A stretch of DNA of 64,000 nt from Mesorhizobium sp. (GCF_017306545.1 NZ_JAFKID010000027.1:1-64000); one strand, 5' to 3'. Positions 50,779 through 60,352 are shown, numbered from the stretch's first letter. Numbers and translations: made by a program. The notes: a model not told the origin generated them from the sequence alone.

Positions 50779-51696
50779 CTATGCCGCCAGCGGCGCGCGC
50801 TTGGTGAGGCCGAGCTTCTTGCGCACCTCTTCCGGCCCGATCACGCGCGCGCCCATATTGGAAACGACGGTGACGGCGCGCTCCACCAGTTGCGCGTTGG
50901 TGGCGAGCACGCCCTTGTCGAGCCACAGATTGTCTTCCAGCCCGACGCGGACATTGCCGCCGGCAAGCACGGCGGCGGCGGCATAGGCCATCTGGTTGCG
51001 GCCGAGCGAGAAGGCCGACCAGGTCCAGTCGGACGGCACGTTGTTGACCATGGCCATGAAGGTGTTGAGGTCGTCCGGCGCGCCCCACGGAACGCCCATA
51101 CACAGTTGCACCAGCGCGTCCGCCTTGAGGACCTTTTCCTCGACCAGTTGCTTGGCGAACCAGAGATGCCCGGTGTCGAAGGCCTCGATCTCCGGCTTGA
51201 CGCCCATCGCCGTCATCATGGAGCCCATGGCGCGCAGCATGCCGGGCGTGTTGGTCATCACGTAATCGGCTTCGTTGAAGTTCATGGTGCCGCAGTCGAG
51301 CGTACAGATCTCCGGCAGGCACTGGCGCACATGCTCGACGCGGTTTGAGGCGCCGCCCATGTCGGTGCCCTGCTGCTTGAGCGGCAGCGGGCTCTCGACG
51401 TCGCCGAACACCATGTCGCCGCCCATGCCGGCTGTGAGGTTCAGCACCACGTCGACGTTTGCGGCGCGGATGCGCTCGGTCACTTCGCGGTAGAGCGAGA
51501 CGTCGCGGCGCGGCTTGCCGGTCTCGGGATCGCGCACATGGCAGTGGACGATGGCCGCACCCGCCTTGGCCGCCTCGATGGCCGAATCAGCGATCTGCTT
51601 GGGCGAACGCGGCACATGCGGGCTGCGGTCCTGCGTGCCGCCCGATCCGGTCACGGCACAGGTGATGAAAACCTCCCGGTTCATGGCAAGCGGCAT
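50779..51696 (-). CDS. Beta-keto acid cleavage enzyme (3-dehydrocarnitine cleavage)
   Basis: A 305-residue TIM-barrel enzyme of the BKACE (DUF849) family, zinc-dependent. Such enzymes exchange the beta-keto acid part with acetyl-CoA; the carnitine version converts 3-dehydrocarnitine plus acetyl-CoA into acetoacetate and betainyl-CoA. Metal-site segments AAIVHCHVRDPETGKP (two His) and EAFDTGHLW are clear, as are LNLTAGMGGDM and GGNVRVGLEDNLWLDKG. It is first in the catabolic operon, next to lcdH, and divergent from the CdhR-type regulator, as in known carnitine clusters. A thioesterase (CdhB) for betainyl-CoA is not present here. Confidence 0.88.
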   Translation of the reverse strand: MPLAMNREVFITCAVTGSGGTQDRSPHVPRSPKQIADSAIEAAKAGAAIVHCHVRDPETGKPRRDVSLYREVTERIRAANVDVVLNLTAGMGGDMVFGDVESPLPLKQQGTDMGGASNRVEHVRQCLPEICTLDCGTMNFNEADYVMTNTPGMLRAMGSMMTAMGVKPEIEAFDTGHLWFAKQLVEEKVLKADALVQLCMGVPWGAPDDLNTFMAMVNNVPSDWTWSAFSLGRNQMAYAAAAVLAGGNVRVGLEDNLWLDKGVLATNAQLVERAVTVVSNMGARVIGPEEVRKKLGLTKRAPLAA

Positions 51697-51777
51697 CGTC
51701 GTCCTCCCGGCTGCTGCATCCTGGTCTCAATCATCGCCCCGCTTGCAGAACCATGCTTTGCGTTTTACGAAGGCAAC

Positions 51778-52758
51778 ATGTCACAAACCGCAAGATCGAC
51801 GGTCTTCCGCACCGAACATGCGCCGCTGAAGGTGACGTTCCTGGTGTTCTCCGGCGCGTCCATCATGTGCGTGGCGTCGGCCGTCGATCCGCTGCGCGCC
51901 GCCAACCGCATCGCCGGCGAGACGCTGTTCGATTTCCGGCTGGTGTCGGTGACGGGCGAGGCACCGATGACCACCTGCGGCCTGCCGGTCGCCGTTTCCG
52001 GCCGATTCGATCCGGCCGACAAGACCGACCTGCTGGCGGTGGTGGCCGGCTTCGGCACGCAGAACTATGCCACCGCCGCGCTGCTTTCGGGCCTGCGCCG
52101 GGCGGCCCGTTCGGCCCGCGCCTATGGCGGTATCGAGGCCGGCACCTGGCTGGTCGGACGCGCCGGCCTGCTGGACGGCCGCGCGGCGACGACGCACTGG
52201 GAGGATATGGAGGATTTCTCCGCCGCTTTCCCCAACACCGACGTCAGGCCCGACCGCTACGTCATCGACGGTCCGGCCTTCACCAGCGGCGGGGCGGCGC
52301 CGACCTTCGACCTGATGCTGCACCTGATCCGCTCGCGGCTCGGCATGGCCGTCGCCCTCGATGTCGCCAGCGTCTTCATCTACGACCAGACGCGGGCTGC
52401 AACAGACGCGCAGCCGCTGGTGTCGCTCGGCCGCCTCGACGGCTACGATCCCCGGCTGGCGCAGGCGATTCGGCTGATGGAGGCGCATGTCGAGGCGCCG
52501 GTGACGGTGGAAGCCATCGCGCGGCGGGCGGGCGTGACGCCGCGCACGCTGGAGACGATCTTCTCCCGGTCGATCGGCGAGACGCCGGGCGCCTACTACC
52601 TGCGGCTCAGGCTGACGGCCGCGCGCAAGCTGGTGACGGATACGCGCATTCCGATGGCCGAAATCGCCGGGCGGACGGGCTTTTCGTCCGCCTCGGCATT
52701 CTCAAGGGCGTTTTCGAGGGCTTTCGGGCAGGCGCCGGTCAAGTCGCGGCGCGGGTGA
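51778..52758 (+). CDS. cdhR: GlxA/CdhR-type transcriptional regulator
   Basis: A 326-residue regulator with an N-terminal DJ-1/PfpI (class I glutamine amidotransferase-like) ligand domain (LKVTFLVFSGASIMCVASAVDPLRAANR) and a C-terminal AraC-type double helix-turn-helix (ITVEAIARRAGVTPRTLETIFSRSIGETPGAYYLRLRL, then IPMAEIAGRTGFSSASAFSRAFSRAFGQAP). CdhR activates carnitine catabolism genes in Pseudomonas in response to carnitine or its breakdown products. Divergent position from BKACE and lcdH supports the same role. The ATG at 51778 has a modest AAGG ribosome site. The intergenic region of 81 bases should hold the binding site. Confidence 0.84.
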   Translation: MSQTARSTVFRTEHAPLKVTFLVFSGASIMCVASAVDPLRAANRIAGETLFDFRLVSVTGEAPMTTCGLPVAVSGRFDPADKTDLLAVVAGFGTQNYATAALLSGLRRAARSARAYGGIEAGTWLVGRAGLLDGRAATTHWEDMEDFSAAFPNTDVRPDRYVIDGPAFTSGGAAPTFDLMLHLIRSRLGMAVALDVASVFIYDQTRAATDAQPLVSLGRLDGYDPRLAQAIRLMEAHVEAPVTVEAIARRAGVTPRTLETIFSRSIGETPGAYYLRLRLTAARKLVTDTRIPMAEIAGRTGFSSASAFSRAFSRAFGQAPVKSRRG

Positions 52759-52765
52759 AAACAAG

Positions 52766-52972
52766 TCAGGCGGCGGCCTTGCCGCCGTTGTCTGTGCCGT
52801 CGAGCATATCGCGCATGCGCCGCGCGAGATGGGCTTCCAACCGGCCGATGACGGCGCGGTCCCATTCGTTGGCGGCATCGGCGGCAGGGCGCGGCATGGC
52901 CATAAGCCGGTCGAAGATCGACCCGGCTTCGCCGCGCGCGAGAAGGGCGTCGATCTGATAGTCTGTGTGCAT
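52766..52972 (-). CDS. Small protein of unknown function
   Basis: A 68-residue soluble protein (MHTDYQIDALLARGEAG start). It is supported by a strong ribosome site, AAAGGAGG, eight bases before the ATG, and by normal codon use. Likely two helices; no membrane segment or recognised domain. It ends 8 bases from the convergent cdhR stop. A much longer open frame passes through this region from xylA, but the strong ribosome site marks this as the real gene. Confidence 0.6.
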   Translation of the reverse strand: MHTDYQIDALLARGEAGSIFDRLMAMPRPAADAANEWDRAVIGRLEAHLARRMRDMLDGTDNGGKAAA

Positions 52973-53148
52973 GACGTTCGCCTCCTTTCCAGTTGCTTGG
53001 GCCGGTTTCATGACCGGCTCATCTGGGAGCAGACTATACGAGGCACATGACGACTTGTTGAAGGCTGGATGAAGGCGATTGCTGGGCGATATGGGGCACG
53101 GATTTTCCGCCATGCCCCCTATCGTGAAAAAAGTGCCGTGCCCGCGCG

Positions 53149-54459
53149 TCACACGTAGCGGTTGACGACATTCTCCAGGAATTCCTGCCGGCCCGAACGC
53201 GGCTCGGGCTCGATTCCGTCCCTGACCACGCGGGCGGCGACGTCCTCCAGCGTGCGCTTGCCCGACAGCATCGCCTGCGCCTCCGCGCTTTTCCAACCGG
53301 CGTAGCGCTCGGCCAGCGGGCCGGACAGCGCCTTGTCCTCGACCATGCGGGCGGCGGCCTTCAGGCCGCGCGCGCAGCAATCCATGCCGCCGATATGGGC
53401 GATCAGAAGATCCTGCGGATCGAGGGACTGGCGGCGCAGCTTGGCGTCGAAGTTGGTGCCGCCGGTGGTGAAGCCGCCGGCCTGCAGCACCTGATAGTAG
53501 GCGAGCGCCATTTCCGGCACGTTGTTGGGGAACTGGTCCGTGTCCCAGCCGGACTGGGTGTCGTTGCGGTTCATGTCGATGGAGCCGAAGATGCCGAGCG
53601 CGTTGGCCAGCGCCAGTTCGTGCTCGAAGGAGTGGCCGGCCAGGATCGCATGGCCCTGCTCGATGTTGACCTTGACCTCGCCCTCCAGCCCGAACTTCTT
53701 CAGGAAGCCGTAGACGGTCGCCACGTCGTAGTCGTACTGGTGTTTGGTCGGTTCCTGCGGCTTCGGCTCGATCAGGATCGTGCCCTTGAAGCCGATGCGG
53801 TGCTTGTAGTCCACCACCATGGAGAGGAAGCGGCCGGCCTGCTCCTGCTCTTGGCGCAGGTCGGTATTGAGCAGCGTCTCGTAGCCTTCGCGGCCGCCCC
53901 ACAGCACGTAATTCTCGCCGCCGAGCTTTTTGGTCACGTCGATGCAGTTCTTCACCGTCGCGGCGGCGTAGGCGAACACGTCGGGATCGGGATTGGTGGC
54001 GGCGCCCGCCATGAAGCGCCGGTGCGAGAACAGGTTCGCCGTGCCCCACAAGAGCCTGACGCCGGTCTCCTTCTGCTTGGCGGCGAAGATGTCGGCGATC
54101 TCGTCGAGGCGCGCGGCGCTTTCGGCAAAGTTTTTGCCTTCCGGCCGCACGTCGGCGTCGTGGAAGCAATAGAAGGGCACGCCGAGCAGCGAGAACATCT
54201 CGAAGGCGACGTCGGCCTTCAGTTTCGCCTTGTCCATGCTGTCGCCGAACCAAGGCCTGTCAAAAGTCTGGCCGCCGAACGGATCGCCGCCCGGCCATGC
54301 GAAGGAATGCCAGTAGGCGACGGAAAAGCGCAGGTGGTCCTCCATGCGCTTGCCGGCGACCATCTCGTCGGGATCGTAGAAGCGGTAGGCGAGCGGGTTG
54401 GTCGAATCCGGACCTTCGTAACGGATCGGCTTGATGTCGCCGAAAAAGCCGGTGGTCAT
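53149..54459 (-). CDS. xylA: Xylose isomerase
   Basis: A 436-residue class II xylose isomerase converting D-xylose to D-xylulose. Catalytic H100 and D103 are in [38 protein letters not shown] with metal ligands, and [17 protein letters not shown] are all present, as is the C-terminal [11 protein letters not shown] region. The start at 54459 has GGGAG upstream and overlaps the xylB stop (ATGA). xylB-xylA order with coupling is usual in rhizobia. No XylR regulator or xylFGH transporter is inside the window. Confidence 0.96.
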   Translation of the reverse strand: MTTGFFGDIKPIRYEGPDSTNPLAYRFYDPDEMVAGKRMEDHLRFSVAYWHSFAWPGGDPFGGQTFDRPWFGDSMDKAKLKADVAFEMFSLLGVPFYCFHDADVRPEGKNFAESAARLDEIADIFAAKQKETGVRLLWGTANLFSHRRFMAGAATNPDPDVFAYAAATVKNCIDVTKKLGGENYVLWGGREGYETLLNTDLRQEQEQAGRFLSMVVDYKHRIGFKGTILIEPKPQEPTKHQYDYDVATVYGFLKKFGLEGEVKVNIEQGHAILAGHSFEHELALANALGIFGSIDMNRNDTQSGWDTDQFPNNVPEMALAYYQVLQAGGFTTGGTNFDAKLRRQSLDPQDLLIAHIGGMDCCARGLKAAARMVEDKALSGPLAERYAGWKSAEAQAMLSGKRTLEDVAARVVRDGIEPEPRSGRQEFLENVVNRYV

Positions 54460-55910
54460 GCTTGAACTCCCTTGATCGCCGGATAAAGAGCGCGATAGCG
54501 CCGGTAGGCATCTTCGTAGGCGCCGGCCAGTTCGGCATCCGGCGCGATGGTCGCCTCGGTCGCCGGCGCCGTACATGTGGACAGCGGGTCCGCCCCGGTG
54601 GCGGCGATGAGGCCGAGCCGCGCGGCCCCGAAAGCCGCGCCGAAATCGCCGTCGGCCGGGATATCGACCGGAATGCCGAGCGCGGTGGCGATGGCGCCGA
54701 GCCAATAGCGCGAACGCGAACCGCCGCCGATGGCGGTCACGCGGGTCAGCGTCGTGCCGGCTGTCCGCAAGGCCTCGAGACTGTCGCGGAAGGCGAAAGC
54801 GACACCTTCCAGCACCGCCTGCGTCAGCACGGCGCGATGCGATTCGTGCGCCAGGCCGGTGAACGCGCCGCGTATGGCGGAATCGTTGTACGGCGTGCGT
54901 TCGCCGGAAAGATAGGGCAGGAAGGTGACGCCGCCTGGCGCCTTCAGTTTCCCGCCGAGTTCGCCCGTCAGCGCCGCCGCGTCCTTGCCGGTGATCTCGC
55001 ACAGCCAGTTCAGCGAATCCGTCGCCGACAGGATGACGCCCATCTGATGCCATGTCTGCGGCAAGGCATGACAGAAGGTGTGCACCGCGCTTGCCGGATT
55101 GGGCAGATAGGCGCGGTTGGCGGCGAACAGCACGCCCGATGTGCCGAGCGAGACGAAGGCATGGCCCTCGCCCACCGTGCCCATGCCGCAGGCCGACGCC
55201 GCGTTGTCGCCGGCGCCGCCGGCAACCGGGATGCCGGCTGCCATGCCCCAGCGCGCCGCCAGTTCGGCGCGCAGGGCGCCGGCCTTCCGCGTGCCCTCGA
55301 CCAAGGCCGGCATATGGCTTTCGTCGAGGCCGGTGGCGGCCAGCAATTCGGGCGCCCAGCGGCGCTTGCCGGTATCGAGCCAGGCCGTGCCGGCCGCATC
55401 CGACATTTCGGAAATGTGTTCGCCGGTCAGCCAGAGCCTCAGATAGTCCTTCGGCAGAAGCACCTTCGCCACCCTGGCGAAGGTGGCGGGCTCGTTGGTC
55501 TTCACCCAGGCCAGCTTGGGTGCGGTGAAACCGGGGAAGACGATGTTGCCGGTGATTTTCCGAAAGCGCGGATCGGCATCGAGCGCGGCCGCCTCGGCAT
55601 GGCTGCGGGTGTCGTTCCACAGGATACAGGGCCGCAGCACCTTGTCCGCCTTGTCGAGCAGGGTGGCGCCGTGCATCTGGCCGGACAGGCCGATGCCCTT
55701 GACCGCCGCCAGTTCCTTTCCGTGCGATGTCTTGAGGTCGGCAATCGCTTCCTCGCAAGCACGCACCCAGGCGGCCGGTTCCTGCTCGGACCAGCCGGGA
55801 TGCGGACGCGAAACGTCCAGCGCGCCATGGCCTGAACCAACGACCTTCTGGTCGCCGCCGATCAGCAGCGCCTTGACACCGGACGTTCCCAGATCGAGCC
55901 CGAGATACAT
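54456..55910 (-). CDS. xylB: Xylulokinase
   Basis: A 484-residue FGGY-family kinase that phosphorylates D-xylulose. N-terminal phosphate loop [40 protein letters not shown], the ATP-site Asp in [14 protein letters not shown], and C-terminal [16 protein letters not shown]. Normal length. First gene of the xylBA operon, which is transcribed towards xylA; a 181-base region separates it from the lysE-type gene upstream. Confidence 0.95.
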   Translation of the reverse strand: MYLGLDLGTSGVKALLIGGDQKVVGSGHGALDVSRPHPGWSEQEPAAWVRACEEAIADLKTSHGKELAAVKGIGLSGQMHGATLLDKADKVLRPCILWNDTRSHAEAAALDADPRFRKITGNIVFPGFTAPKLAWVKTNEPATFARVAKVLLPKDYLRLWLTGEHISEMSDAAGTAWLDTGKRRWAPELLAATGLDESHMPALVEGTRKAGALRAELAARWGMAAGIPVAGGAGDNAASACGMGTVGEGHAFVSLGTSGVLFAANRAYLPNPASAVHTFCHALPQTWHQMGVILSATDSLNWLCEITGKDAAALTGELGGKLKAPGGVTFLPYLSGERTPYNDSAIRGAFTGLAHESHRAVLTQAVLEGVAFAFRDSLEALRTAGTTLTRVTAIGGGSRSRYWLGAIATALGIPVDIPADGDFGAAFGAARLGLIAATGADPLSTCTAPATEATIAPDAELAGAYEDAYRRYRALYPAIKGVQA

Positions 55911-56030
55911 CGCGCTCCTCCTCCTTGCCGAAGCCGCCGCGCACCGGCTTCAAACGCCGCGGCCACCGTCGATGGGGTGGCTACGATCTTCGCCGCGATA
56001 TTTTTCGAAGCTCGCAAAAATGATCCGACC

Positions 56031-56059
56031 CTCGTAGGGCAAGACGGACCGGACGTCAA
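56031..56059 (-). promoter_or_regulatory. Weak candidate promoter of xylBA
   Basis: On the minus strand TTGACG (56059-56054), a 17-base spacer and TACGAG (56036-56031) precede xylB by about 120 bases. Downstream of it, 56001-56020 is an imperfect palindrome with T5 and A5 ends that could be an operator. Both are suggestions only. Confidence 0.3.
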
Positions 56060-56091
56060 TTATCAGACGATTGGCCCGGACTTGCCCGAAA

Positions 56092-56715
56092 TCAGCTGCC
56101 TGAGCGCATTGCCACGGTGGCGATGCCGGCGCCCACCAGCAGCGTGCCGCCGGCGCGGTTGAAGGCACGGATCGCCCGCTCGCTGCGCACGGCGGTGCGG
56201 GCGCGCGTCGCAACAAGTGCGTAACCGAAGGCGTTGGCGAAGGCGAGCGTCACGAAGGTTGCCTCCAGAATGGCCATCTGCGGCAGGAAGGTGGCGTGCC
56301 GGTCGATGAACTGCGGCAGGAAGGCGACGAAGAAGGTGATGGCCTTGGGGTTGAGCGCCGTCACCAGCCAGGCATGCGCGACCATCTTCGCCGTCGAGGC
56401 GCCGCTGCTGCGCGGCTCGGCCTTCAGTGTCCCGCCGGCGCGGAACAGCTTGACGCCGAGATAGACGAGATAGGCGGCGCCGAGCATCTTGACGGCAGTG
56501 AAGACCGTGGCGGAGGCCGCGAGCAGCGCGCCGATGCCGAGCATCGACAGCGTCATGGCGGTGAAGTCGCCGAGCGCCACGCCGACGGCCATCGGCAGCG
56601 CCGTGCGCCAGCCCTGGCCGAGCGCATAGGAGACGACCAGCAGCACGGTCGGTCCGGGAATGACGAGCAGGATCATGGAGGCGACGGTAAAGGCTGCCCA
56701 ACTCTCGAACGGCAT
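56092..56715 (-). CDS. LysE-family exporter
   Basis: A 207-residue membrane protein of the LysE/RhtB family, with five to six helices. These export amino acids or related compounds. Landmarks are the N-terminal LLVIPGPTVLLVVSYALGQGWRTALPMAVGVALGDF and the central AWLVTALNPKAITFFVAFLPQFI. The start at 56715 (MPFESW) has GAGGAG upstream; the frame extends to 56859 without family similarity. Single gene with no linked regulator visible. Substrate unknown. Confidence 0.9.
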   Translation of the reverse strand: MPFESWAAFTVASMILLVIPGPTVLLVVSYALGQGWRTALPMAVGVALGDFTAMTLSMLGIGALLAASATVFTAVKMLGAAYLVYLGVKLFRAGGTLKAEPRSSGASTAKMVAHAWLVTALNPKAITFFVAFLPQFIDRHATFLPQMAILEATFVTLAFANAFGYALVATRARTAVRSERAIRAFNRAGGTLLVGAGIATVAMRSGS

Positions 56716-56937
56716 CGGTATCTCCTCGCGCAAGGAAAAGGATAAATCCTCGCTCCCGCGCGGATGTAAAGGGAGAAAATCCGAAGTCCGGCCTTTGCGT
56801 ATAGGCCCGCTTCCTGCGTGCCCCGCCGTCAAGGTTACTGCGGTTTGGCCATGATTCACGCTTTTTCAACCATGAATGCACAAAATGCGCTTCATTCGGT
56901 CGCGGCGATCCCGTGGCCTGTTTCGGAGTGAGCGTGC

Positions 56938-57708
56938 ATGCGTTGGATCGAGCATGAGGCGGCGCCGTCGCCAGATGGCCGGGAAGAGGGCAGGGAGGCA
57001 CCGTCGCGGCGGACGATTCTCGGCGGCATGGGTGCGGCGGCCCTGTTGGGATTGGCCGGATGCTCCCGCTCCGTCGATATGCCCGGCATGATGGGCCTGG
57101 ACAATATCACCACCGGTTCTATCCGGGCGGACCGGCCGGTTCCGCCCATCAGCGTGGACAGCCACATCACCTCGCCGGACGTCATGTATGCCGGACTGAC
57201 CGACGGCGGCTTCGCTGTCCCGGCCGTACCCTATCAGAAGGTCAAGTCGGAATTCCGCCGCCAGATCGTCGTCGATCCGACCGGCGAGGCGCCCGGCACC
57301 ATCGTCGTCCACACGCAGGAGCGGATGCTCTATCTCGTGCAGCCGGGCGGCGAGGCGATCCGCTACGGCGTCGGCGTCGGCAAGGACGGCTTCCGCTGGT
57401 CCGGCCGCGCCAACATCCAGTACGGCCGCGAATGGCCGACCTGGACACCGCCGCCCGAAATGATCCAGCGCAAGCCCGAATTGGTGAAATGGCAGAACGG
57501 CCAGCCCGGCGGCCTGATGAACCCGCTCGGCGCGCGCGCGCTCTACATCTACCAGAACGGCCGCGACACCGGCTATCGCATCCACGGTTCGCCCGAATGG
57601 TGGTCGATCGGCCAGGCTATGTCTTCGGGTTGCGTGCGGCTGATCAACCAGGACATCATCGATCTCTACAGCCGCGCCTCGAAGCGGAATCCTGTCCTGG
57701 TGGTCTGA
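56938..57708 (+). CDS. L,D-transpeptidase lipoprotein (YkuD domain)
   Basis: A 256-residue envelope protein. It has a lipoprotein signal ending LLGLAGC, with the lipid-bearing Cys at residue 42, preceded by a twin Arg (SRRTILGG). The YkuD catalytic domain (about residues 115-256) has the His/Cys motif H216 in YRIHGSPEWWSIG and C232 in MSSGCVRL. Such enzymes form 3-3 cross-links in peptidoglycan or attach proteins to it. The leader before the twin Arg is long (24 residues). Rhizobiales carry many copies. Likely outer-membrane anchored. Confidence 0.9.
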   Translation: MRWIEHEAAPSPDGREEGREAPSRRTILGGMGAAALLGLAGCSRSVDMPGMMGLDNITTGSIRADRPVPPISVDSHITSPDVMYAGLTDGGFAVPAVPYQKVKSEFRRQIVVDPTGEAPGTIVVHTQERMLYLVQPGGEAIRYGVGVGKDGFRWSGRANIQYGREWPTWTPPPEMIQRKPELVKWQNGQPGGLMNPLGARALYIYQNGRDTGYRIHGSPEWWSIGQAMSSGCVRLINQDIIDLYSRASKRNPVLVV

Positions 57709-57797
57709 CGGCCGCTCCCTGCAAACCGATTGAATTGCCGTTGCATGCCGGCCCGAGAAGGGCGAATGTGGGCAATTCCAGTCGTCGGGAGGATGAG

Positions 57798-58964
57798 ATG
57801 CCGGCAACCTTCGTGATCGCGCAGGGCGGCGGCCCGACCGCCGTCATCAACCAGACGATGGCGGGCGCGGCGCTTGAGGTCCGCAAGCGGCATCCGGGCG
57901 CGCGCGTGCTGGGTGCCCGCCATGGCGTGCGCGGCATCCGCGACGGCGACTATGTCGATCTCGGCGCGGTTCCCGAAGAGCAACTGCGGTTGATCGGCAA
58001 TACGCCGGGGGCAGCCCTCGGCTCGACGCGCGACAAGCCGGACGCCGCCTATTGCGAGGTGGTCCTGAAAGGCCTGCAAAAAGCCGGCGCCGATGCCTTC
58101 ATCTATATCGGCGGCAACGACACCTCCGGCACGCAGCAGATTCTCACCGACGCCGCCGGCGGCAGGATGGCTTTCGTGCATGCGCCGAAGACCATCGACA
58201 ACGACCTGGAAGAAAACGACCATGTGCCGGGCTTCATGTCGGCGGCCGAGTTCGTCGCCGGCGCCTTCCTGTCGGTCGATCTCGATTTCCGCGCGCTGCC
58301 GGGCATTTATGTCGGCATCGTCATGGGCCGGCATGCCGGCTTCCTCACCGCCGCGTCCGCCGCGTGGCGGCTGGACGCGGAGAGCGGCCCGCACCTGATC
58401 TATGTGCCGGAGCGCGCTTTTTCGACGGAACGCTTCATCGACGACGTGAAAGCCTCGCTCGCCCGCCACGGCCGTTGCGTCGTCGCCGTCTCCGAAGGCG
58501 TCTCGACCGCCGACGGCAAGGCGCTGGTCGAAAGCCTGGTGCCGGCGGACCGGCTGGAGCGCGACCAGCACGGCAACGTCAAGCTTTCGGGCAGCGACCT
58601 GACGGCAGCGCTGGAACGCGCGTTGGCGACCGGCCTGCCCGGCAAGCGGGCGCGCGTGGACGCGCTGGGCTATATGCCGCGCGGCGCCGTCGCCGCCGTC
58701 AACGCCGTCGATGCGAAGGAAGCCTTCGACGCCGGCGCCTTCGCCGTCCAGGTGGCAGGGGAGGGCGGCGGCTCGGTGGCGTTGCAATATGACGGCGCCA
58801 GCACCGTGCTGAAGAAAGTGCCGCTGGTGAACGTCGCCGGCAAGACCCGCCACATGCCGCACGATTTCCTGGAACCGGACGCCAATGCGCTTTCCGAAAC
58901 GGGTCTTGCCTATTTCAAGCGGCTGGTTCCGGAAAAATACAAGGTCGGCAAGCCCTTTGTGTAA
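57798..58964 (+). CDS. 6-phosphofructokinase family (ATP or PPi dependent)
   Basis: A 388-residue phosphofructokinase of the PfkA/PFP superfamily. Substrate-binding PKTIDND (130-136) and MGRHAG (176-181) are intact. The phosphoryl-donor site reads GGND (105-108). ATP enzymes typically have GGDG and PPi enzymes GGDD, so the donor is not clear, although the PKT Lys and overall length favour the PPi type. A PPi enzyme would be reversible and would give the cell, which likely uses the Entner-Doudoroff route, a fructose-bisphosphate link. GGGAGG precedes the ATG. It is followed nine bases later by an MBL hydrolase gene. Confidence 0.83.
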   Translation: MPATFVIAQGGGPTAVINQTMAGAALEVRKRHPGARVLGARHGVRGIRDGDYVDLGAVPEEQLRLIGNTPGAALGSTRDKPDAAYCEVVLKGLQKAGADAFIYIGGNDTSGTQQILTDAAGGRMAFVHAPKTIDNDLEENDHVPGFMSAAEFVAGAFLSVDLDFRALPGIYVGIVMGRHAGFLTAASAAWRLDAESGPHLIYVPERAFSTERFIDDVKASLARHGRCVVAVSEGVSTADGKALVESLVPADRLERDQHGNVKLSGSDLTAALERALATGLPGKRARVDALGYMPRGAVAAVNAVDAKEAFDAGAFAVQVAGEGGGSVALQYDGASTVLKKVPLVNVAGKTRHMPHDFLEPDANALSETGLAYFKRLVPEKYKVGKPFV

Positions 58965-58973
58965 AGCGGTGCG

Positions 58974-59699
58974 ATGCCGATGAACGGCTGGTTCTCGCGA
59001 ACCGTCGTCGATGCCGCGACGACGATGCTGACCGAACCGTTCGTGCACGACTATATGCGCGCCAACATCTGGCACCTGAAGGGCCGCGATGCCGACCTTC
59101 TGGTCGATACCGGCATGGGCATCTGTCCGCTGGCGCCCGAGATCGAAACGCAGCCCGGCAAACCGCTGATTGTCGTTGCAACCCACATTCATCTCGACCA
59201 TGTCGGCTCGCTGCACGAATTCGCCGACCGCGCCGGACCGGCGCAAAGCGCCGCGGCCTTCGCCTCAATGCCCGATGAGGCGACCTATGCCGACGAATTC
59301 CGCACCATGGAAAAGCCTGTCTCGCGCCTGCCATATGCCGGCTGGACCGCCGCCGGTTATCGCATCGAACCGGCGCCGCTGACGCGCGCTCTGGCACAGG
59401 GCGACATGATCGATCTGGGCGACCGGCTGTTCAAGGTGCTCCACCTGCCTGGCCATTCGCCCGATTCGATCGGCCTGTTCGACGAGCGGGACGGCACCTT
59501 CTTCAGCGGCGACGCGATCTACGACGACACGCTGCTCGACGACCTGCCGGATTCCGACCGGCAAGCCTATCGGCGCACCATGCTGCGGCTCATGGATCTG
59601 CCGGTCCGCCTCGGTCACGGAGGCCATGGCCCGAGTTTCGACGGCAACCGCATGCGCGCCATCGCGCGGGGCTATCTTTCCCGTCTGGACGCATTCTGA
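58974..59699 (+). CDS. MBL-fold metallo-hydrolase
   Basis: A 241-residue protein with the complete metallo-beta-lactamase signature HIHLDH (H71, H73, D75, H76), LHLPGHSPDSIGLF with the next His, FSGDAIYDD with the bridging Asp, and HGGHGPSF near the C-terminus. It resembles glyoxalase II-like hydrolases. It is nine bases downstream of the phosphofructokinase gene and probably in the same transcript; the substrate is unknown. ATG at 58974 or 58980. Confidence 0.85.
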   Translation: MPMNGWFSRTVVDAATTMLTEPFVHDYMRANIWHLKGRDADLLVDTGMGICPLAPEIETQPGKPLIVVATHIHLDHVGSLHEFADRAGPAQSAAAFASMPDEATYADEFRTMEKPVSRLPYAGWTAAGYRIEPAPLTRALAQGDMIDLGDRLFKVLHLPGHSPDSIGLFDERDGTFFSGDAIYDDTLLDDLPDSDRQAYRRTMLRLMDLPVRLGHGGHGPSFDGNRMRAIARGYLSRLDAF

Positions 59700-60110
59700 C
59701 GATACGGTCTTGTCCACGAAACGGGTTCCCGAAGCCGCTGTTCAAGGCCAGTTATCGGGCCAGCGATCGGGCCGGCAACTGGTTGGTCGGCTCACATCCG
59801 ATAGGTAAATCGAACCGAACGGTTCGGTTTTAGTTGACGCTGTGTCCATCCCGTTGTGAACGACCACGCCGGTCTGCTTTCGCATATCGGCCACGTCTCT
59901 TCTCGCAATCAATTGATATTGAACAGGAAAAATATGACGAGGGGAGGTCGTCGCGGCATTTCAAGCGGTCGATTCATGGTCCAGCCGGAACATTTTCGTG
60001 ATTGGAAACCAGCCCCTCTAGCACCCAAATCGGGGCTGTCCGAACGACGCGAGATCCTCCCAAGACACGCCGCTAGACGGACAGAAAATTGAAATCTGGA
60101 GTACCTAAAA
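59700..60110. other. 411-base intergenic region
   Basis: No convincing gene. It contains an eight-base palindrome with a one-base centre (AACCGAAC-G-GTTCGGTT, 59813-59829), an AT-richer part around 59900-59940, and the ribosome site of the small secreted gene (GGAG at 60098). Open frames crossing it are not supported by start signals. Confidence 0.55.
59813..59829. promoter_or_regulatory. Palindrome resembling a TetR-type operator
   Basis: AACCGAAC and GTTCGGTT flank a single G. The length and half-sites resemble TetR-family operators, but no such regulator gene is in the window. With the following T residues it could instead be a weak terminator for the MBL gene that ends 114 bases upstream. 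Confidence 0.35.
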
Positions 60111-60335
60111 ATGAACAAGATCGTTCTTACTGCCGCCGCCGCCCTGCTGGTTTCCGCCGGCGCCGCTTTTGCGGGAAGCGACCATTTCGGTTCCAACGGC
60201 GCCAACCAATCCGCCGTCACCAGCGTTGATAGCTCCTACACCGCTTCGATCCACTCGACGGCGGCGCAGGACAACGGCAACCATGCGCAGAAGCAGGTCA
60301 CCGATGGCGCTCCGCGTCTCGGCGGCAACAGCTAA
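60111..60335 (+). CDS. Small secreted protein, DUF680-like
   Basis: A 74-residue protein with a clear signal peptide (MNKIVLTAAAALLVSAGAAFA) and a mature part of about 53 residues rich in Ser, Asn, Gln and His, with the start GSDHFGSNGANQS. This pattern is found in the DUF680 family, which is multiplied in Mesorhizobium and has no known function. GGAG lies nine bases before the ATG, and a strong terminator follows 18 bases after the stop, so it is a single-gene unit. Confidence 0.82.
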   Translation: MNKIVLTAAAALLVSAGAAFAGSDHFGSNGANQSAVTSVDSSYTASIHSTAAQDNGNHAQKQVTDGAPRLGGNS

Positions 60336-60352
60336 GACTGCTTGCCGATACC

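Noticed and set aside
53149-55953. Apparent 934-residue protein joining xylA to upstream sequence
   Set aside because: The xylA frame is simply open through the overlapping xylB gene. The true xylA start at 54459 has a ribosome site and overlaps the xylB stop.
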